Shown piece by piece: positions 10,985 through 22,948 of a stretch of DNA of 64,000 nucleotides. The position numbers and the translations under genes were made by a program. Origin of the DNA: Anisodus tanguticus (Eukaryota; Streptophyta; Magnoliopsida; Solanales; Solanaceae); assembly GCA_034509755.1 (NCBI GenBank), contig CM067555.1, forward strand, positions 1,558,142-1,622,141. Direction: 5' to 3'. The stretch's first letter is position 1. Every line of letters begins with the position of its first letter. The notes beneath the pieces were generated by a model. It made no database searches. It saw nothing but the letters and a program-made list of their open reading frames with translations, and had not been told where the DNA came from.

Positions 10985-13900
10985 ATGGGTTCATATTCTG
11001 GTAGTTGTGAAATTATTGAGGCGAAAGATGAGCTGGAGTTGTTTCAATGTTCTGAAAGATCTCATCAAGTACGAGAATCAGGCAGAAAACAGAAGCCTCC
11101 TTTGGTTAGAAAAGGACCTAATAAATTCTTAGAAGATGATATTAATCATCTTTTTGAATCCATCAATCTTAGATCATCAAAGAGTCTGGATTTGTCGGAT
11201 CATGTGAGAAGAGATGCCTCAAAAAGGCCAATGAGGGGCGGTGGATCTCATTCTCCCAGAATAGGGTTTTCCGAGCCAGTTTCTCTAAAGCAGGCCTTAC
11301 GGGGTTTATGCATTTCGCAGGCAGCAGAAATGGCTGCAACGAAGCGGTTATCCAAGCCACCGGGTTCTCCTAGCGTTTTAGAACCTGGAAGGATTACAAG
11401 CTCTTATCGGTTTGCAGATACAAGTGAAAGACTAGTACAAGATGAAAGCACTTCAGGAATATTCGACAAAGTGCCACATTACCGCCAAGAACTGTATGTT
11501 AAATCAGCAAACCATAGTCCCCATTCCTCTCCACGACTTGTTGTTAATCCATTCATCTCGATGCGCCAAAATAACAGAATAGTGCCAGCAGAAAGCACGT
11601 CTAACTCTTTTCAGTCACCAGGTCAAAGTACCCTTTGTTCTCCTAAATATGTTGATAAACAGACTATTAAGAGTACAGAGTCCATTGCCAAGAAAAACGA
11701 GAGGATATTTCCGGAAGATGTCCCAAACTCCGGTAAAAAAGTTTCTCAACAGCTTACACAAGCTAAGGTGAGGTTACCGAACCACAACACTTTATCTTCG
11801 CCAAGACTTGTTGATAAACCAGTCATTGTGTCTGCTGAGTCAACTATGCGGCGAAAAGAGAGGACGGTGCCAGGAGAAAGCACGCCAAGCTCTTCGCAAA
11901 AGATGTCTTCTCCTAGATTGGTTGAAGCACCAATTATTCAGAGTTCTAACTCCCCTCGGCAGAAAAAGGAGAATGCGCCTTTGTCGAAGCATCATGAGAT
12001 TAAATCACCACGAACTGTGTCAATTAAGGAAGAAGTCCAAACTTCAGCTGCATCCTCATCTTCATATACCTCTGGTAACGATAAGCATAATTCCGGTAGA
12101 AGTGTGGTCACACCATTTAGAATAACAAACAAAAAAGCTCCTAAGCTAAGACGAAAAGCCGTGTTGCAAAATGTCACTTCATCTAGTGCCACGAGAAACA
12201 AGGAGAGCAAATCAAAGCCAGCAGTCAAGAACAAGACCCCTGTCAAGAAGAAAGCGAAACCGGAAGCAACAGTAACATCCGGCACTTTCAATCTCACCTA
12301 TGAAGTAAATGGTCCAACGGAATCACCTAACCAACTTGTCTGTCAAAAATGTCAATGTGCTCTCAAGAATGTGGGAAACGAGTCTGGTAAGGAACCTGCA
12401 ATTCAAGGTTCTGGATGTACAGCCGCTGAAGCTAGTGAAAATAGCAATAACTGTCATGCTACTAAACCAGGCTTTGCCAATAATGGCCCTGTCTTGAAAA
12501 TCAACAAGGCATCAAAATCTAGAGAGCAAGGGGACTTTTCACAGAGCTCAAAGAGTAGTATTGGTGATTACAGTTGTAGCACGACTATTAGTGACGAGAG
12601 CAATCTAAGTGGGTCTAGTACTGGGAATAGGCCCCACATGTCTAAAGACGGAAGGTGGGAGGCTATCAATCAGGTGAGGAAACGTCACGGATTTTTAGGC
12701 TTAAGCCATTTCAATTTATTGAAGAAGCTCGGTTGTGGAGACATTGGCACGGTGTATCTTGCTGAGCTGCTGGAAACTAACTGCTTGTTCGCGATAAAAG
12801 TTATGGATAATGAATTTTTGGCGAGAAGGAAAAAGCTGCCAAGGGCCCAAACTGAAAGAGATATTTTGAGAATGCTAGATCACCCTTTTCTACCAACGCT
12901 CTATGCACAGTTCACGTCAGATAACTTATCGTGCTTAGTCATGGAGTTTTGTCCAGGTGGTGATTTGCACGTCCTCAGGCAGAAGCAACCGGGCAGATAT
13001 TTTCCTGAAGCAGCAGCACGGTATGATATGCTCGAATTTAATCGACTATTCTCAAAACTATTACAATGAAGCTTTGGTAGGAAAAAAGGTTCATTTCAGC
13101 ATAAACATAACATGTGTTGTTGATCTCCTTACAACAACATACCCAGTGAAATCCCACAACGTGGGGTCTCGGGAGGGTAGAATGTACACAGACCTTACCT
13201 CTATCTTGGTAGGTAGAACGGATGTTTCCGGGAGACCATCGGCTCAAGACAAAGCATAATCACAATCAAGCAAGCATTAAAAAGGAAGAGAAACGGTCAG
13301 AGACAAAAAATTAAAGTTGTATGAACATGCTGATAACAAAATCGAATACACCATGGTAGCACGTTCTGACAAAGGGAAGCAGTAGCTAACGCAGATAAAT
13401 AATATAAACAAAGTACACTAGGGAACACATAGCAGCAAAAATCAAACTACATGGACTATAAAGCAATACTGCACCTATAAGTGTGATGAGCTAATCGGGC
13501 CTACAGTAATAACACTACAACTATCATTTTGTGAGCGTAAGTAGGACTACGCTCGACTACCTACTACCCTAATCCGTGTCCTCCACAACCCCCTATTTAA
13601 GGTTATGTCCTCAGTAAGTTGCATGCGTCATATCCCGTCTAATCACCTCTCCCAATACTTCTTCGGCCTACCCCTACCCCTTCTGAACCCGTCCATAGCC
13701 AACCTCTCACACCTCCACACTGGGGCATTTGTGTCTCTCCCTGCACATGCCCGAACCATGTCAACCTCGCTTCCCGCATCTTATCCTCCACCGAGGCCAC
13801 TGTCACTCTGTCCCGGATATCATCATTTCTAATCATATCTCTCCTTGTATGCCCACACATCCATCTCAGCATCCTCATCTCCGCAACTTTCATCTTTTGG

Positions 13901-16900
13901 ATGTGCGAAGTCTTGATTTACCAACATTCCGCCCTATACAACATAGTCTGTCTAACCACCGTCCTATAAAACTTGCCTTTAAGTTTTGGTGACACTTTTT
14001 TATCGCACAATACTCCAGATGCGAGCCTCCATTTCATCCACCCTGCCCCAATACGATGTGTGACATCGTCATCAATCTCTCCATTCCGTTGCATAATAGA
14101 CCCGAGGTACTTGAAACTTCCTTTCTTTGGAATGACCTGAGTCCCAAGCTTCGCCTCCACGTCTGTGTCAGGGTCGCTCCCATTGTAGAACTTGCACTCC
14201 AAATATTTTGTCTTGGTCCTACTCAACCTGAACCCTTTAGACTCTAGAGTCTGTCTCCAAACCTCCAGCTTGGTGTTCACTCCGCTACGAGTCTCATCAA
14301 TCAGGGCTATGTCGTCTGCGAATAACATACATTATGGCAACTCCCCTTGGATTTGTTCCGTCAGTCCGTCATCACCAAGGCAAATAGGAATAGGCTAAGA
14401 GCTGATCCCTGGTGCATCCCCATCATCACGGAAAAATGCTCCGAGTCTCCTCCTACTGCTCGTATTCTAGTCTTGGTTCCATTATACATATCCTTGATCG
14501 CCCTACTGTATGCCACATGTACACCTCTAACCTCCAAACATCTCCATAGAACCTCTCTAGGGACTTTGTCGTATGCCTTTTCGAGGTCAATGAAAACCAT
14601 ATGTAAGTCTCTCTTCCTCTCCCTATACTGCTCCACCAACCTCCTAATAAGATGAATGGCTTCAGCAGTCGAATGCCCCGGCATAAATCCAAACTGGTTC
14701 TCGGAAATAAGCACGCCTCTCCTCACCCTCATCTCCATGATCCTTTTCCAAACTTTCATAGTGTGACTTAGCAGCTTGATACCCCTATAGCTGTTGCAAC
14801 TTTGGATATCACCTTTGTTTTTGTACAACGAGATCATTGTACTCCACCTCCATTCTTCGGGCATTCTTGCCGTCTTAAAATGACGTTAAACAGCTCAGTT
14901 AGCCACTCCAAACTTGTCCTGTCTACGCTCTTCCAAAATTCAACTGGGATCTCGTCAGGCCCGATCGCTCTTTCCCTGCGCATCCTGCGAACAACACCCT
15001 TAACCTTCTCAACCTTAATGCTTCTATAATACCCAAAATCTCGATGCTCCAGATCTCCCAGCACGATGTCACTAACTCCTTTTTCGTTCAAGAGTTTATG
15101 AAAGTAAGACTGCCACCTCCGCCTAATATGCGCATCCTCCATCAGTACTTTTCCGTCCTCGTCCTTGATGCACATCATGTGATCCAAGTCACTGGCCCTC
15201 TCCCTCGCATTGGCTAGTCTGTACAACTTTCTATCATCGCCTTTCTCCGCTAATTCCACAACGTTCAAAAGCCGCCGTTTTCGCCGCCGTAACCGCAAGC
15301 TTTGCCTCCTTCCTCGCCATCTTATCCAGTTCTCTGTTCGTTCACTTCTCCACCTCATCCTTGCTTTCTACCAATTTCGCATACGCCGCTTTCTTCGCTT
15401 CCACTTTTTCTTGAACTACACCATTCCACCACCAGTCCCCTCGATGCCTACCGCGGCTACCCCTCGAGACCCCATACACTTCTCTAGCGACCTCTCAAAT
15501 GCAACTGACCGTCCTGTACCACATACCGGTCGCATCCCCACTACTCCCCCAAGCTCCCTTGGCCATTAACCTCTCCCCCATCTCCTTTGCATTAGTCATG
15601 ATAAGACTCCCCTATTTGATTCTTAACATGTCATCCACAACCCTCTTCTTCTCCATCCTGATTTCCAAATCCATCACTAAAAGCTTATGTCGGGTTGTAA
15701 GATCCTCCCTCGGAATCACCTTGCAGTCTTTACAAAAATCTTTGTCAACCTTCCTAAGGAGCAAAAAGTCTATCTAAGTCTTAGCCGCCGAACTACGGAA
15801 AGTCACCAAGTGCTCTTCTTCTTCAGGAACCTCGAATTGACTATCACCATCCCAGAAGTTCTAGCGAACTCCAAAAGTGAGACGCCACCCCCATTCCAAT
15901 GCCATTCTTTCCTCAGTGCAGTCTGGGCCTTTCTGAGTTAGGGAGGTTTCTTTCTCTCTTCGAAAAGTGCTTCTCCGCATTGTCTCTCTCCTTTATAGCA
16001 GTAAGGAAGATATAATAGTTGATGCTATGCTTGGGGTAGGTTCCTCTTTGTCCCTGAGGCCAAAACATCCATGCACGTCATCATAACCCCTCGAAAGTGA
16101 CCCGATATGTCCATTAAAATCCCCTCCTATAAATAACTTCTCAGTGGGTGGTATACCACCCACCACCTCGTCTAATTCCTCCCAAAAACGCCTCTTCTCC
16201 TCCTCGCCCAAGCTCGCCTGTGGCGCGTAAGCACTAATAATGTTCATAGTGAACCTTTCAACTACCAACTTAATCGCCATCATCTGTCATTGAACCTCTT
16301 AACCTCTACCACTTGATCCCTTAGCTCGTTGTCTACTAAAATGCCTACCCCATTCCTATACCTTGACCTACCCGAGAACCATAACTTATACCCGTCTACA
16401 TCCTTAGCCTTAGGTCCTACTCAATTGGTCTCTTGGACACATGCTATATTAATCCTCCTTTTATTACGAATCTTAACTAGCTATATGGACTTCCCCATTA
16501 AAGTTCCAATATTCCAAGACTCTATTCTCAGCCTAGCCTCTCCCTTACCCCACTTACCCCCCTACCCCTCGTCCCCGTCCCCGACCCCGACCGAGAACAT
16601 GACCCTAGTCTACCATCAGTTACCAAAGCCACTAAAGCAAATATAAAATAATTGACTACTCAAATGTTTACCCTAAAACAAGAAGGGATCCAAGTGCAAG
16701 CACAAGTTAACAAGAGTCTAGAGGTAGGTAAAACCACTACGCCAAGAGTGCTATAACTAAAGACAAGAAGGGTAAAATGCAAGAACGTAAAGTCATGAAT
16801 CAATACAACGAAGCAGCAAAATTTAACAATACGGATAATGACAAAGAATGGATACGGGCAACCGGAGGTACCAATTCCTGTTGAATCGAACCTGTTTGCC

Positions 16901-19900
16901 GGCGAAAATCACTGTTGACCTGTACCGGAAGTACTGTCCACTTGAGTTTTCACTAAAAAAAGTCGAGTACCTGTGTAGATCCAGGAGAAAAAGAACAAAA
17001 GAAAGAAAAGAGAAAAAAGAAATATCTGAATTGTCAAAGAATCAGTAAGGGCGATTGGAGGTACCAACTCCAGTTGGGTAGAACTTGTGCCTGGAAAATA
17101 TTGTTCACTGCCGGAGTTTCTGTTCGAGTTGGCGTCGGAGCAGCTTAGTAACCTGGCCGCTGATCCGAGTGGCAGAAGAAGAAAAAAAGTTGCCGAAAAA
17201 GAGAGGATGAAGAAGTAGAAAAGAAAAGATGCTGGAAAAAGTCGCCGGCGTAGGAATCCGGCGGCGTTACCTGGTAGCCGGCCGGAGTAGGTTACCTGGT
17301 CGCAGAGGTGGTTACCGTCGGGGAAGGGGGTGGGGATCTGATAAAAAAACCCCAAAGATTCAATTAATTGTGAGGATCAAAGAAAAAATTGATCAGGGGA
17401 ATTTGGGTTTTGAGAGGTAACCACAGAAAGGAAACGCATGGAAGACTTCGAACTTTCCCTTTGATTATGTTTTTTTATTATTTATTTCTGCTTTCTAAAA
17501 AAAAAAGTTGACAATGTCTTGTTTTTTTAATTTCTTAAATGTTTACATAGTACTAGTCTAACTCAACACCACTTGATTGATCACATGCTTAATTTGCTGG
17601 CCAGTTTGGCAGTTTCTTTGGTTATATATCTTCTTCTGGTCAACCTAACTCAACCCAACCCCACCCCACCCAACCACCTCAAACCAAAAAAGGAGAAAGA
17701 AAAAGGGCAAAGTTGAACTCTACATTTCCTCCAAAAAAGGATAAAATAGGACTGAATATTCAGAATTCGTTTGATTGGTAATTTTTTTTTGGTTCTCTTA
17801 CATGTGGATAATTAGTTTATCTGTAGTGGAACATAATTGATTAATGTAGTGATGCTTGTCAACATCCAAAGTCTAGATTTTGCAGAAGTTAGATCAACAA
17901 CTTTATGGTGATGCTTTATTAATATGACATGGAAAGAGAACTTTGGACTATTGTTTTAAAAGTTGTCTTTGTCATGACAGTCTTTAAACAATGTTGAAGT
18001 AGTATAGTTGGCATCAGCGCTAATGATCATTTTCTAGACATGCATGATTATAATGGTAATATTCTCCTTCTCTTTGGAAAAGTGACTAACATCTGCCCTT
18101 GGTAAAAAAAAACATCTGCCCTTGGTGAAAACTATGTTGTTGATTGCCAGGTAGATCAATCTGTTGATATGTTTATCTGTCAGTTTTGTGAAAGACTTCT
18201 CTTTTTGTTCAGTTCTTTTTCCTCCCTGTTTTCTTCAAGTACATATTTGGCTGAGGATACACATACAGAATCTCTTTTAAGTTTTATAAGTTTCAAGGCC
18301 AAACATAGCTACTTTGTTTTGCATTATCAATAACTTTTCAAAAACTTTAAACACGAGGATAACAGATTCATTGTCTTACTAATCTTCGAGGGGATTATAG
18401 CATTTTTGGTCCCTCAATTAAGGTATAATTCTAATTTTGGTCCTCGTAATATGTAACTTAGCACATTTACCCTTAAAAAAGGGAGCCCATTGCACAAAGC
18501 ATCCCATAGTAGCATGTTTTGGAGAAGGCCCCACCCATGTGGACAAACCTACCCTAATCCCAGCATTAGTGGCTACTTCCCCATAGTCACACGAAGCTCA
18601 TTCACCCTTCAATTAATTAAAATGTGTTCTTTTGGTCCCTTTACGAAGGAAATATGTTATATTTAGATATTCTTAGTATTATATTACCGTCAAATCTGAA
18701 GTAATAATGCACCCAAGGGTGTGACCTAGTTGTCAATGAAGTGAGTTAGCACCATGAGGTCTCAGGTTTAATTTCCAGTAGAGCCAAAAACACTAGGTGA
18801 ATTGTTCCTATTCTAGTCTTTGTGGACAGAGTTACCTGATACCTGCTGTTGATGGGAGGTGACAAGTATCCCGTAGATTAGTCGAGGTGCGTGCTAGCTG
18901 GCCCGGACACCACGATTATCAAAAATAAAATAAAATGAAGTAATAGTACAAACTTAACATAATATATGGGCAATTAAGTGGTGAAATAGTTCATAGTTAT
19001 GATAAATTTATGAATATTCACAAGCAAAGCGATCAAAAGTGTACATTTAGTTAATTGAATTAAAAGTGCTTAGTTAGATATCACAATGACTAGAATTAGC
19101 AATATTTGAGGGACCAAAAGTGCTATTAACCCTAATCTCTTGGCTTCCACATTCCTGTATTTAGTGATCAATGAGTACTAACTCATGGTAATTGCAGGTT
19201 TTATGTTGCTGAAGTCCTCCTTGCTTTGGAGTATCTGCATATGCTTGGAGTCGTATACCGGGATTTGAAACCAGAAAACATACTAGTCCGGGAAGATGGT
19301 CATATCATGCTTACTGATTTTGACCTCTCACTCAGATGTTCAGTTAATGCCACTCTTCTAAAATCATCTTCACTAGGGGTGGAGGCTCCCAGGATTTCTG
19401 GTCCATGCACGGGCTCTAACTGCATTGATCCATTTTGTTCTGGACCGTCATGTCAAGTTTCTTGCTTTAGCCCCAGAATTTTACCGGCTACCGCACGAGC
19501 AAGAAGGGTAAAAGCAGAAGCTGCTTCTTTTAAAAGATCATTGCCTCAACTTGTGGTGGAGCCCACAGAAGCACGGTCCAACTCATTTGTCGGTACACAT
19601 GAATATTTGGCTCCTGAGATCATTAAAGGTGAGGGCCACGGAAGTGCTGTTGATTGGTGGACCTTAGGTGTTTTTCTTTACGAGCTTCTATATGGGAAGA
19701 CACCATTTAAAGGTGCTGGAAATGAAGAAGCTTTAGCCAATGTGGTCATGCAGAACCTCAGGTTTCCCGACAGCCCGCTTGTCAGTTTTCAGGCAAGGGA
19801 TTTAATCAGAGGGCTTCTTCTGAAGGAGCCTGAGAATCGATTGGGAACGGAAACCGGAGCTGCTGAGATTAAACGACACCCCTTCTTCGACGGCCTGAAC

Positions 19901-20041
19901 TGGGCATTGATAAGATGTGCCATTCCACCAGAAGTACCTGATCTTTGTAACATTGGAATTGCAAATATAGCTAATCAGGAGAAGAGCAAAATGTTTTTAG
20001 AGTATAATTCCCAAGAGCATTTAGAATTTGAGTTATTCTAG
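10985..20041 (+). CDS. KIPK: AGC VIII protein kinase, KIPK-like (two coding exons)
   Basis: Coding join(10985..13020,19198..20041): 2880 nt, 959 aa. Donor GCACG|GTATGA and acceptor TTGCAG|G restore the codon for Arg679. ATG at 10985 (MGSYSGSCEIIEAKDELEL) is the first in-frame ATG; a GTG at 10952 is not a plausible plant start. The long Ser/Lys-rich N-terminus contains the SLKQALRGLCISQAAEMAA block and a CQKCQC motif, features I associate with KCBP-interacting protein kinase. The kinase domain starts at about residue 575: glycine loop GCGDIG (583-588), ATP lysine K605 in AIK, catalytic YRDLKPEN (D701), and DFD (D719) in place of DFG, the hallmark of plant AGC VIII kinases. An insertion of about 65 residues then precedes the LAPEI loop. 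The C-terminus ends FELF, an F-x-x-F PDK1-docking motif. The role is inferred as Ser/Thr phosphorylation in polar growth or auxin-type signalling. Family is certain, exact orthology moderate. Confidence 0.93.
13639..16620 (-). pseudogene. RTE LINE endonuclease/reverse transcriptase ORF, broken
   Basis: Minus-strand pieces run in order. The apurinic endonuclease opens with RIESWNIGTLMGKSI and continues through NIISAYAPQA and FIGGDFNGHIG (about 16560-16000). A linker and RT N-terminus follow (15358-14834). RT core blocks include CNSYRGIKLLSHTMKVWKR, NQFGFMPGHSTAEAIHLIRR, and FIDLEKAYDKVPREVLW with the first catalytic Asp (14864-14361). FADDIALI, the catalytic box, is at about 14320. The C-terminal MLRWMCGHTRRDMIRND block is at 13893-13640. 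Several frameshifts and at least one in-frame stop (in the endonuclease) make it inactive. Confidence 0.9.
16845..17160. repeat. two diverged direct repeats in the RTE 5' region
   Basis: GGAGGTACCAATTCCTGTTG at about 16864 and GGAGGTACCAACTCCAGTTG at about 17056 each begin a block of about 65 bp that is largely alignable, spaced about 192 bp apart. They lie upstream (in the LINE's sense) of its ORF, so they may be 5' UTR/promoter repeats of the RTE. Confidence 0.5.
18480..18605 (+). mobile_element. SINE fragment nested in MITE
   Basis: GGGAGCCCATTGCACAAAGC, then AGGCCCCACCC, CCTACCCTAATCCCAGCATT and AGTGGCTACTTCC match block by block with the SINE at 27984-28115, where they read GGCAGCCCAGTGCACAAAGC, GACACACCC, CCTAACCTAATGCAAGCATT and AGTGACTGCTTCC. 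Confidence 0.6.
18712..18925 (+). mobile_element. tRNA-derived SINE
   Basis: It opens with a tRNA-like pol III region: GTGTGACCTAGTTGTCAATG (box A position) and a GGTTTAATTTCC-type box B. Next come GATACCTGCTGTTGATGGGA and GCTAGCTGGCCCGGACACC before an A-rich tail with (AAAAT) units. The same family occurs reversed at 40775-40975. Confidence 0.6.
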
Positions 20042-20519
20042 TAAAGTTCTCTGTATCACTATGTGGTTAGGATGTATCCTCTGCATCCACCCCTTGTAAT
20101 TATATGTCATAAAATGCTGAGAACACGGGAATCTACATCACAAGAGTGAAAGTTACATAGCCTCCCATCTAATGCAGTTACTACTTGGTTTTCCCACGAC
20201 ACTTTGATCTATGCTTCTTGTTTTGCTTTATTTCTCCCTCTTTTCTTTTCCTTTTTCTGCTGCTTTTGCTAAGTCTTTTATTTCAACTAAATTATTTGGT
20301 TGTTCATTGTCAAATTGAAATTAGAATTTCAGCCAGGACAAGAATGTCACGCAAATGTTTTCCTTGTCTCGTAGAGCGTAGGTGATGTTTTTATTAATGG
20401 AAAAAGGCTAGAAATGCTTTGATCTATTCGACACAAAAATGCCCTTTACATTTAGTCAAGTAGATCAGATATGTCTTGAACAGTTAGAAATAGAGCGATT
20501 ATGTACTTAATTCATTCTA

Positions 20520-20860
20520 CTTACATTGTTAAATTGTTCACGATTCCCACCATATTGGTCATGATTTTGTGCTTGTTCAATTTTTCACAGAATGCAACAG
20601 GATTGGCCCAAGTTTGTGCCATATTCATTAGCCTATCTTATTAAATTATTCATAACTCTCACCCAATTGGCATGACTTGTGCTTGTACACAAAATCCCGT
20701 TGAATTGACATGACCATGTGTTATCTACATTTTCTTTACCTATCTTGTTAAATTGTTTATAAATCGCGTTGAACTGACACAACTTTTCTGTGTTATTCAG
20801 CCAGGTGTTCTTTGAATTGCCAATTCCAATTTCGATCAAACCACACCAAATTTGCTCCAA
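20520..20860 (+). repeat. degenerate ~110-bp tandem repeat, three copies
   Basis: Related segments recur at about 20528 (GTTAAATTGTTCACGATTCC), 20638 (ATTAAATTATTCATAACTC) and 20747 (GTTAAATTGTTTATAAATCG), each preceded or followed by similar TTGRCATGA motifs. The spacing is about 110 bp. Confidence 0.5.
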
Positions 20861-21270
20861 ATAATCTCAAATTTGAAACAAACCCTCCAAACACCAACGA
20901 TCCTCCACCACCAATTTAGTCGTTTGGTAGTTTTATATAAAAATTAATAAATTCTGCATAAATAGTTCTGTGTTTGCTGCAGTATTATGTTGATACTTTC
21001 ATGGATAGACAAATATGAAGATAAAACTATCTAAAGATAATACTTTTAAAAGTTGGTAATCCCCACATCTCATTCCGTGTACGATTAGAAGGTAGTGCAC
21101 TTCTCTAGCCTAAAATATTGCAGAAGAATGAGGAAGGGAGTTGCTGGTGTAAAATAATACATTTGTAAGGGACAGTAGGAATATAACAAACATCCATTTG
21201 AAATGTTCACTTACAACTGCTGAGAAATAAGTCAACAACATCAAGGGAATTGCTACAAAAATTTCCCCTT

Positions 21271-21376
21271 TTGAGAATTCCAGCTGACTTTAACACAGAC
21301 TACGTATATCTAAGGAAGTATTGTTGAGAATTCCAGCTGACTTAATACATAGACTACGTATATCTAAGGAAGTATT
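21271..21376 (+). repeat. 53-bp tandem duplication
   Basis: The segment beginning GAGAATTCCAGCTGACTT at 21273 is repeated at 21326. Both copies continue through ACTACGTATATCTAAGGAAG and differ by only a few bases. Confidence 0.85.
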
Positions 21377-22825
21377 CGGTTTAATGGAGGCATACAAGTT
21401 AAACCAAAAGCTATACAGTTTCTAAGCAATGGAGCATGGTGAAGCTTAGTTGCATAGGGTTTTTTCGGCTTATGGGATTTCAGGCCACCACCTAGTTATA
21501 ATATAGGTATAGGTTTAAAAGGGACGAGAAAACCTGTACAAGACTCCGGGTACTATCTGCTCCTAAAACTTCAAGCACACCTACTTATAGGCTGATATAC
21601 ATGCATTTCTACACTTTGATGATGAAAGTGACTAGTCCTGATTATACCTTGTGAGGGTCTGCTATTTTAGCCACGGAAAATGATTGCTTTCTTGAAATGA
21701 TATTAGTTGGTGATAACATTCTTCAATTTACTACCAACGTTGTTTATTCCTTCATAGCTCACTACTTCCAAAAGTCGAAGCAGGCATCTGTTGAGGAGAC
21801 CAGGTGCAAATTTCTTCACCACTGGCCACATCAGCAAAAGGAGAATATGGTCTGATTGCTCGCTTTTGTTTTAACCAATGCCTGAACATCAGGGGGAAAC
21901 AATTACACAAACACATATACATGAATAGAAAAATAATAGCAGCAATAATCACATTGTTGTGCATCTTCCAAAGTATTCAGTAGCTTATTTGCAGCTGTAC
22001 TTAGTGCACTTAATTTCTTACACAAATCATAAGCATATACCTTTGACTGACTTGGTCCATAAACACTCCTCGCTTGCTCGATAGAAGAATAAACTTCAAA
22101 TGCTTGATTAGACTCACGATGACACTTTATGACACGAACTTGGTCCTTTGACTCCAGAGATCGACTTTGCAGATACATTATAAGCCATGAAGGGGGGACC
22201 ATTTGGAAGATCCTTCTTTCCATGAGTCAATTCCATTGTCACCAGGTCATCCAAGAGGACATCCCATAAAACTGAACATGGATCTCTAGCTGGATTGAAC
22301 TTCTTTTGTGCAATAAGATTGGAAGGTTGCTGGCAACAAAAAGGTAGAAACTATTTTCAGTTTGAGGAGAAGTGCATGAAATAGGTTTATGTAAAAAGGT
22401 TCAGATGCTGGGATGGAAAAAGAGTTTTAATCCCCTTTCAATTATTCAAGTGAATTGACTAATTCACTTACTTGCAACAGAATAACCCTTCGGTGAGTAA
22501 CAACAATTATTCTTCCTTTGAGTGGTCTTCATAGGCATCTGTTAAGGCAAACATTGCACGTACTTTGAAAAGGTCAACCTGGCCAAAAAATGATCCAGAT
22601 TCTGCAAGTTACCTTCACAGAAGCAAGAGAATAACTATTACTTAGTATTTAATTATACTTGACTGTAAATCTTAACCCACAAATAAGGCCATAAAAAGTA
22701 ACAAGCAAACAAGAGGAACAAGGAAATATGTACAAGATGTGCTACAAAAACTTAATTCTTGTAGTCAAAATAGAAGAAAGTTCAGATCTGGTAGCAACAG
22801 TTCTATCTGCATTTTTACATATATC

Positions 22826-22948
22826 AATCGAGTAGAACTTTCTACTTAGCAAGGTAGAGGTAAGGTCTGCGCATACTTTACCCTCCCCTGACCTCACGTT
22901 GTGGGAGTTCACTGGGTATGTTGTTGTTGTAATCGAGTAGAACTTTCT
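22826..22948 (+). mobile_element. RTE LINE 3' fragment (87 bp) with 18-bp TSD
   Basis: The insert 22844-22930 ends with GTTCACTGGGTATGTTGTTG, the RTE 3' signature. It is flanked by identical 18-bp duplications, AATCGAGTAGAACTTTCT, at 22826-22843 and 22931-22948. The perfect TSD implies a fairly recent, severely 5'-truncated insertion into the VPS13 intron. Confidence 0.93.

Larger units (their letters stand above)
13118..17440 (-). mobile_element. RTE-type LINE, nearly full length, inside kinase intron
   Basis: The minus strand reads a probable GC-rich 5' UTR (about 17440-16650), an endonuclease-RT ORF (about 16620-13640) and a long 3' UTR. The 3' UTR ends in GGTAAGGTCTGTGTACATTC, CCCACGTTGTGGGATTTCAC and a (TTG)n tail at about 13118-13135. 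This 3' end is the plant RTE signature. Truncated relatives lie at 22844, 44538 and 48434. The insertion sits in the 6177-bp coding intron (13021-19197), antisense to the gene. I could not find a TSD, so the 5' boundary is approximate. Confidence 0.88.
18391..19132. mobile_element. MITE with terminal inverted repeats in kinase intron
   Basis: The left end reads GGGATTATAGCATTTTTGGT followed by CCCTCAA. The right end, reversed, reads GGGTTAATAGCACTTTTGGT followed by CCCTCAA. The inverted match continues imperfectly for about 50 bp. The interior is AT-rich and carries two SINE-like insertions (about 18480-18605 and 18712-18925). No clear TSD was found. Confidence 0.6.
20042..21751. other. kinase 3' flank and intergenic spacer
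   Basis: The kinase 3' UTR should lie in the first few hundred bases, and no strong polyadenylation signal stands out. The stretch also holds a degenerate tandem repeat (20520-20860) and a 53-bp duplication (21271-21376). The VPS13 fragment converges from the other strand and ends at 21752. Confidence 0.5.

Noticed and set aside
16909..17355. 148-aa hydrophobic minus-strand frame
   Set aside because: It falls in the presumed 5' UTR of the RTE LINE, and its Phe/Leu runs come from purine-rich plus-strand sequence.
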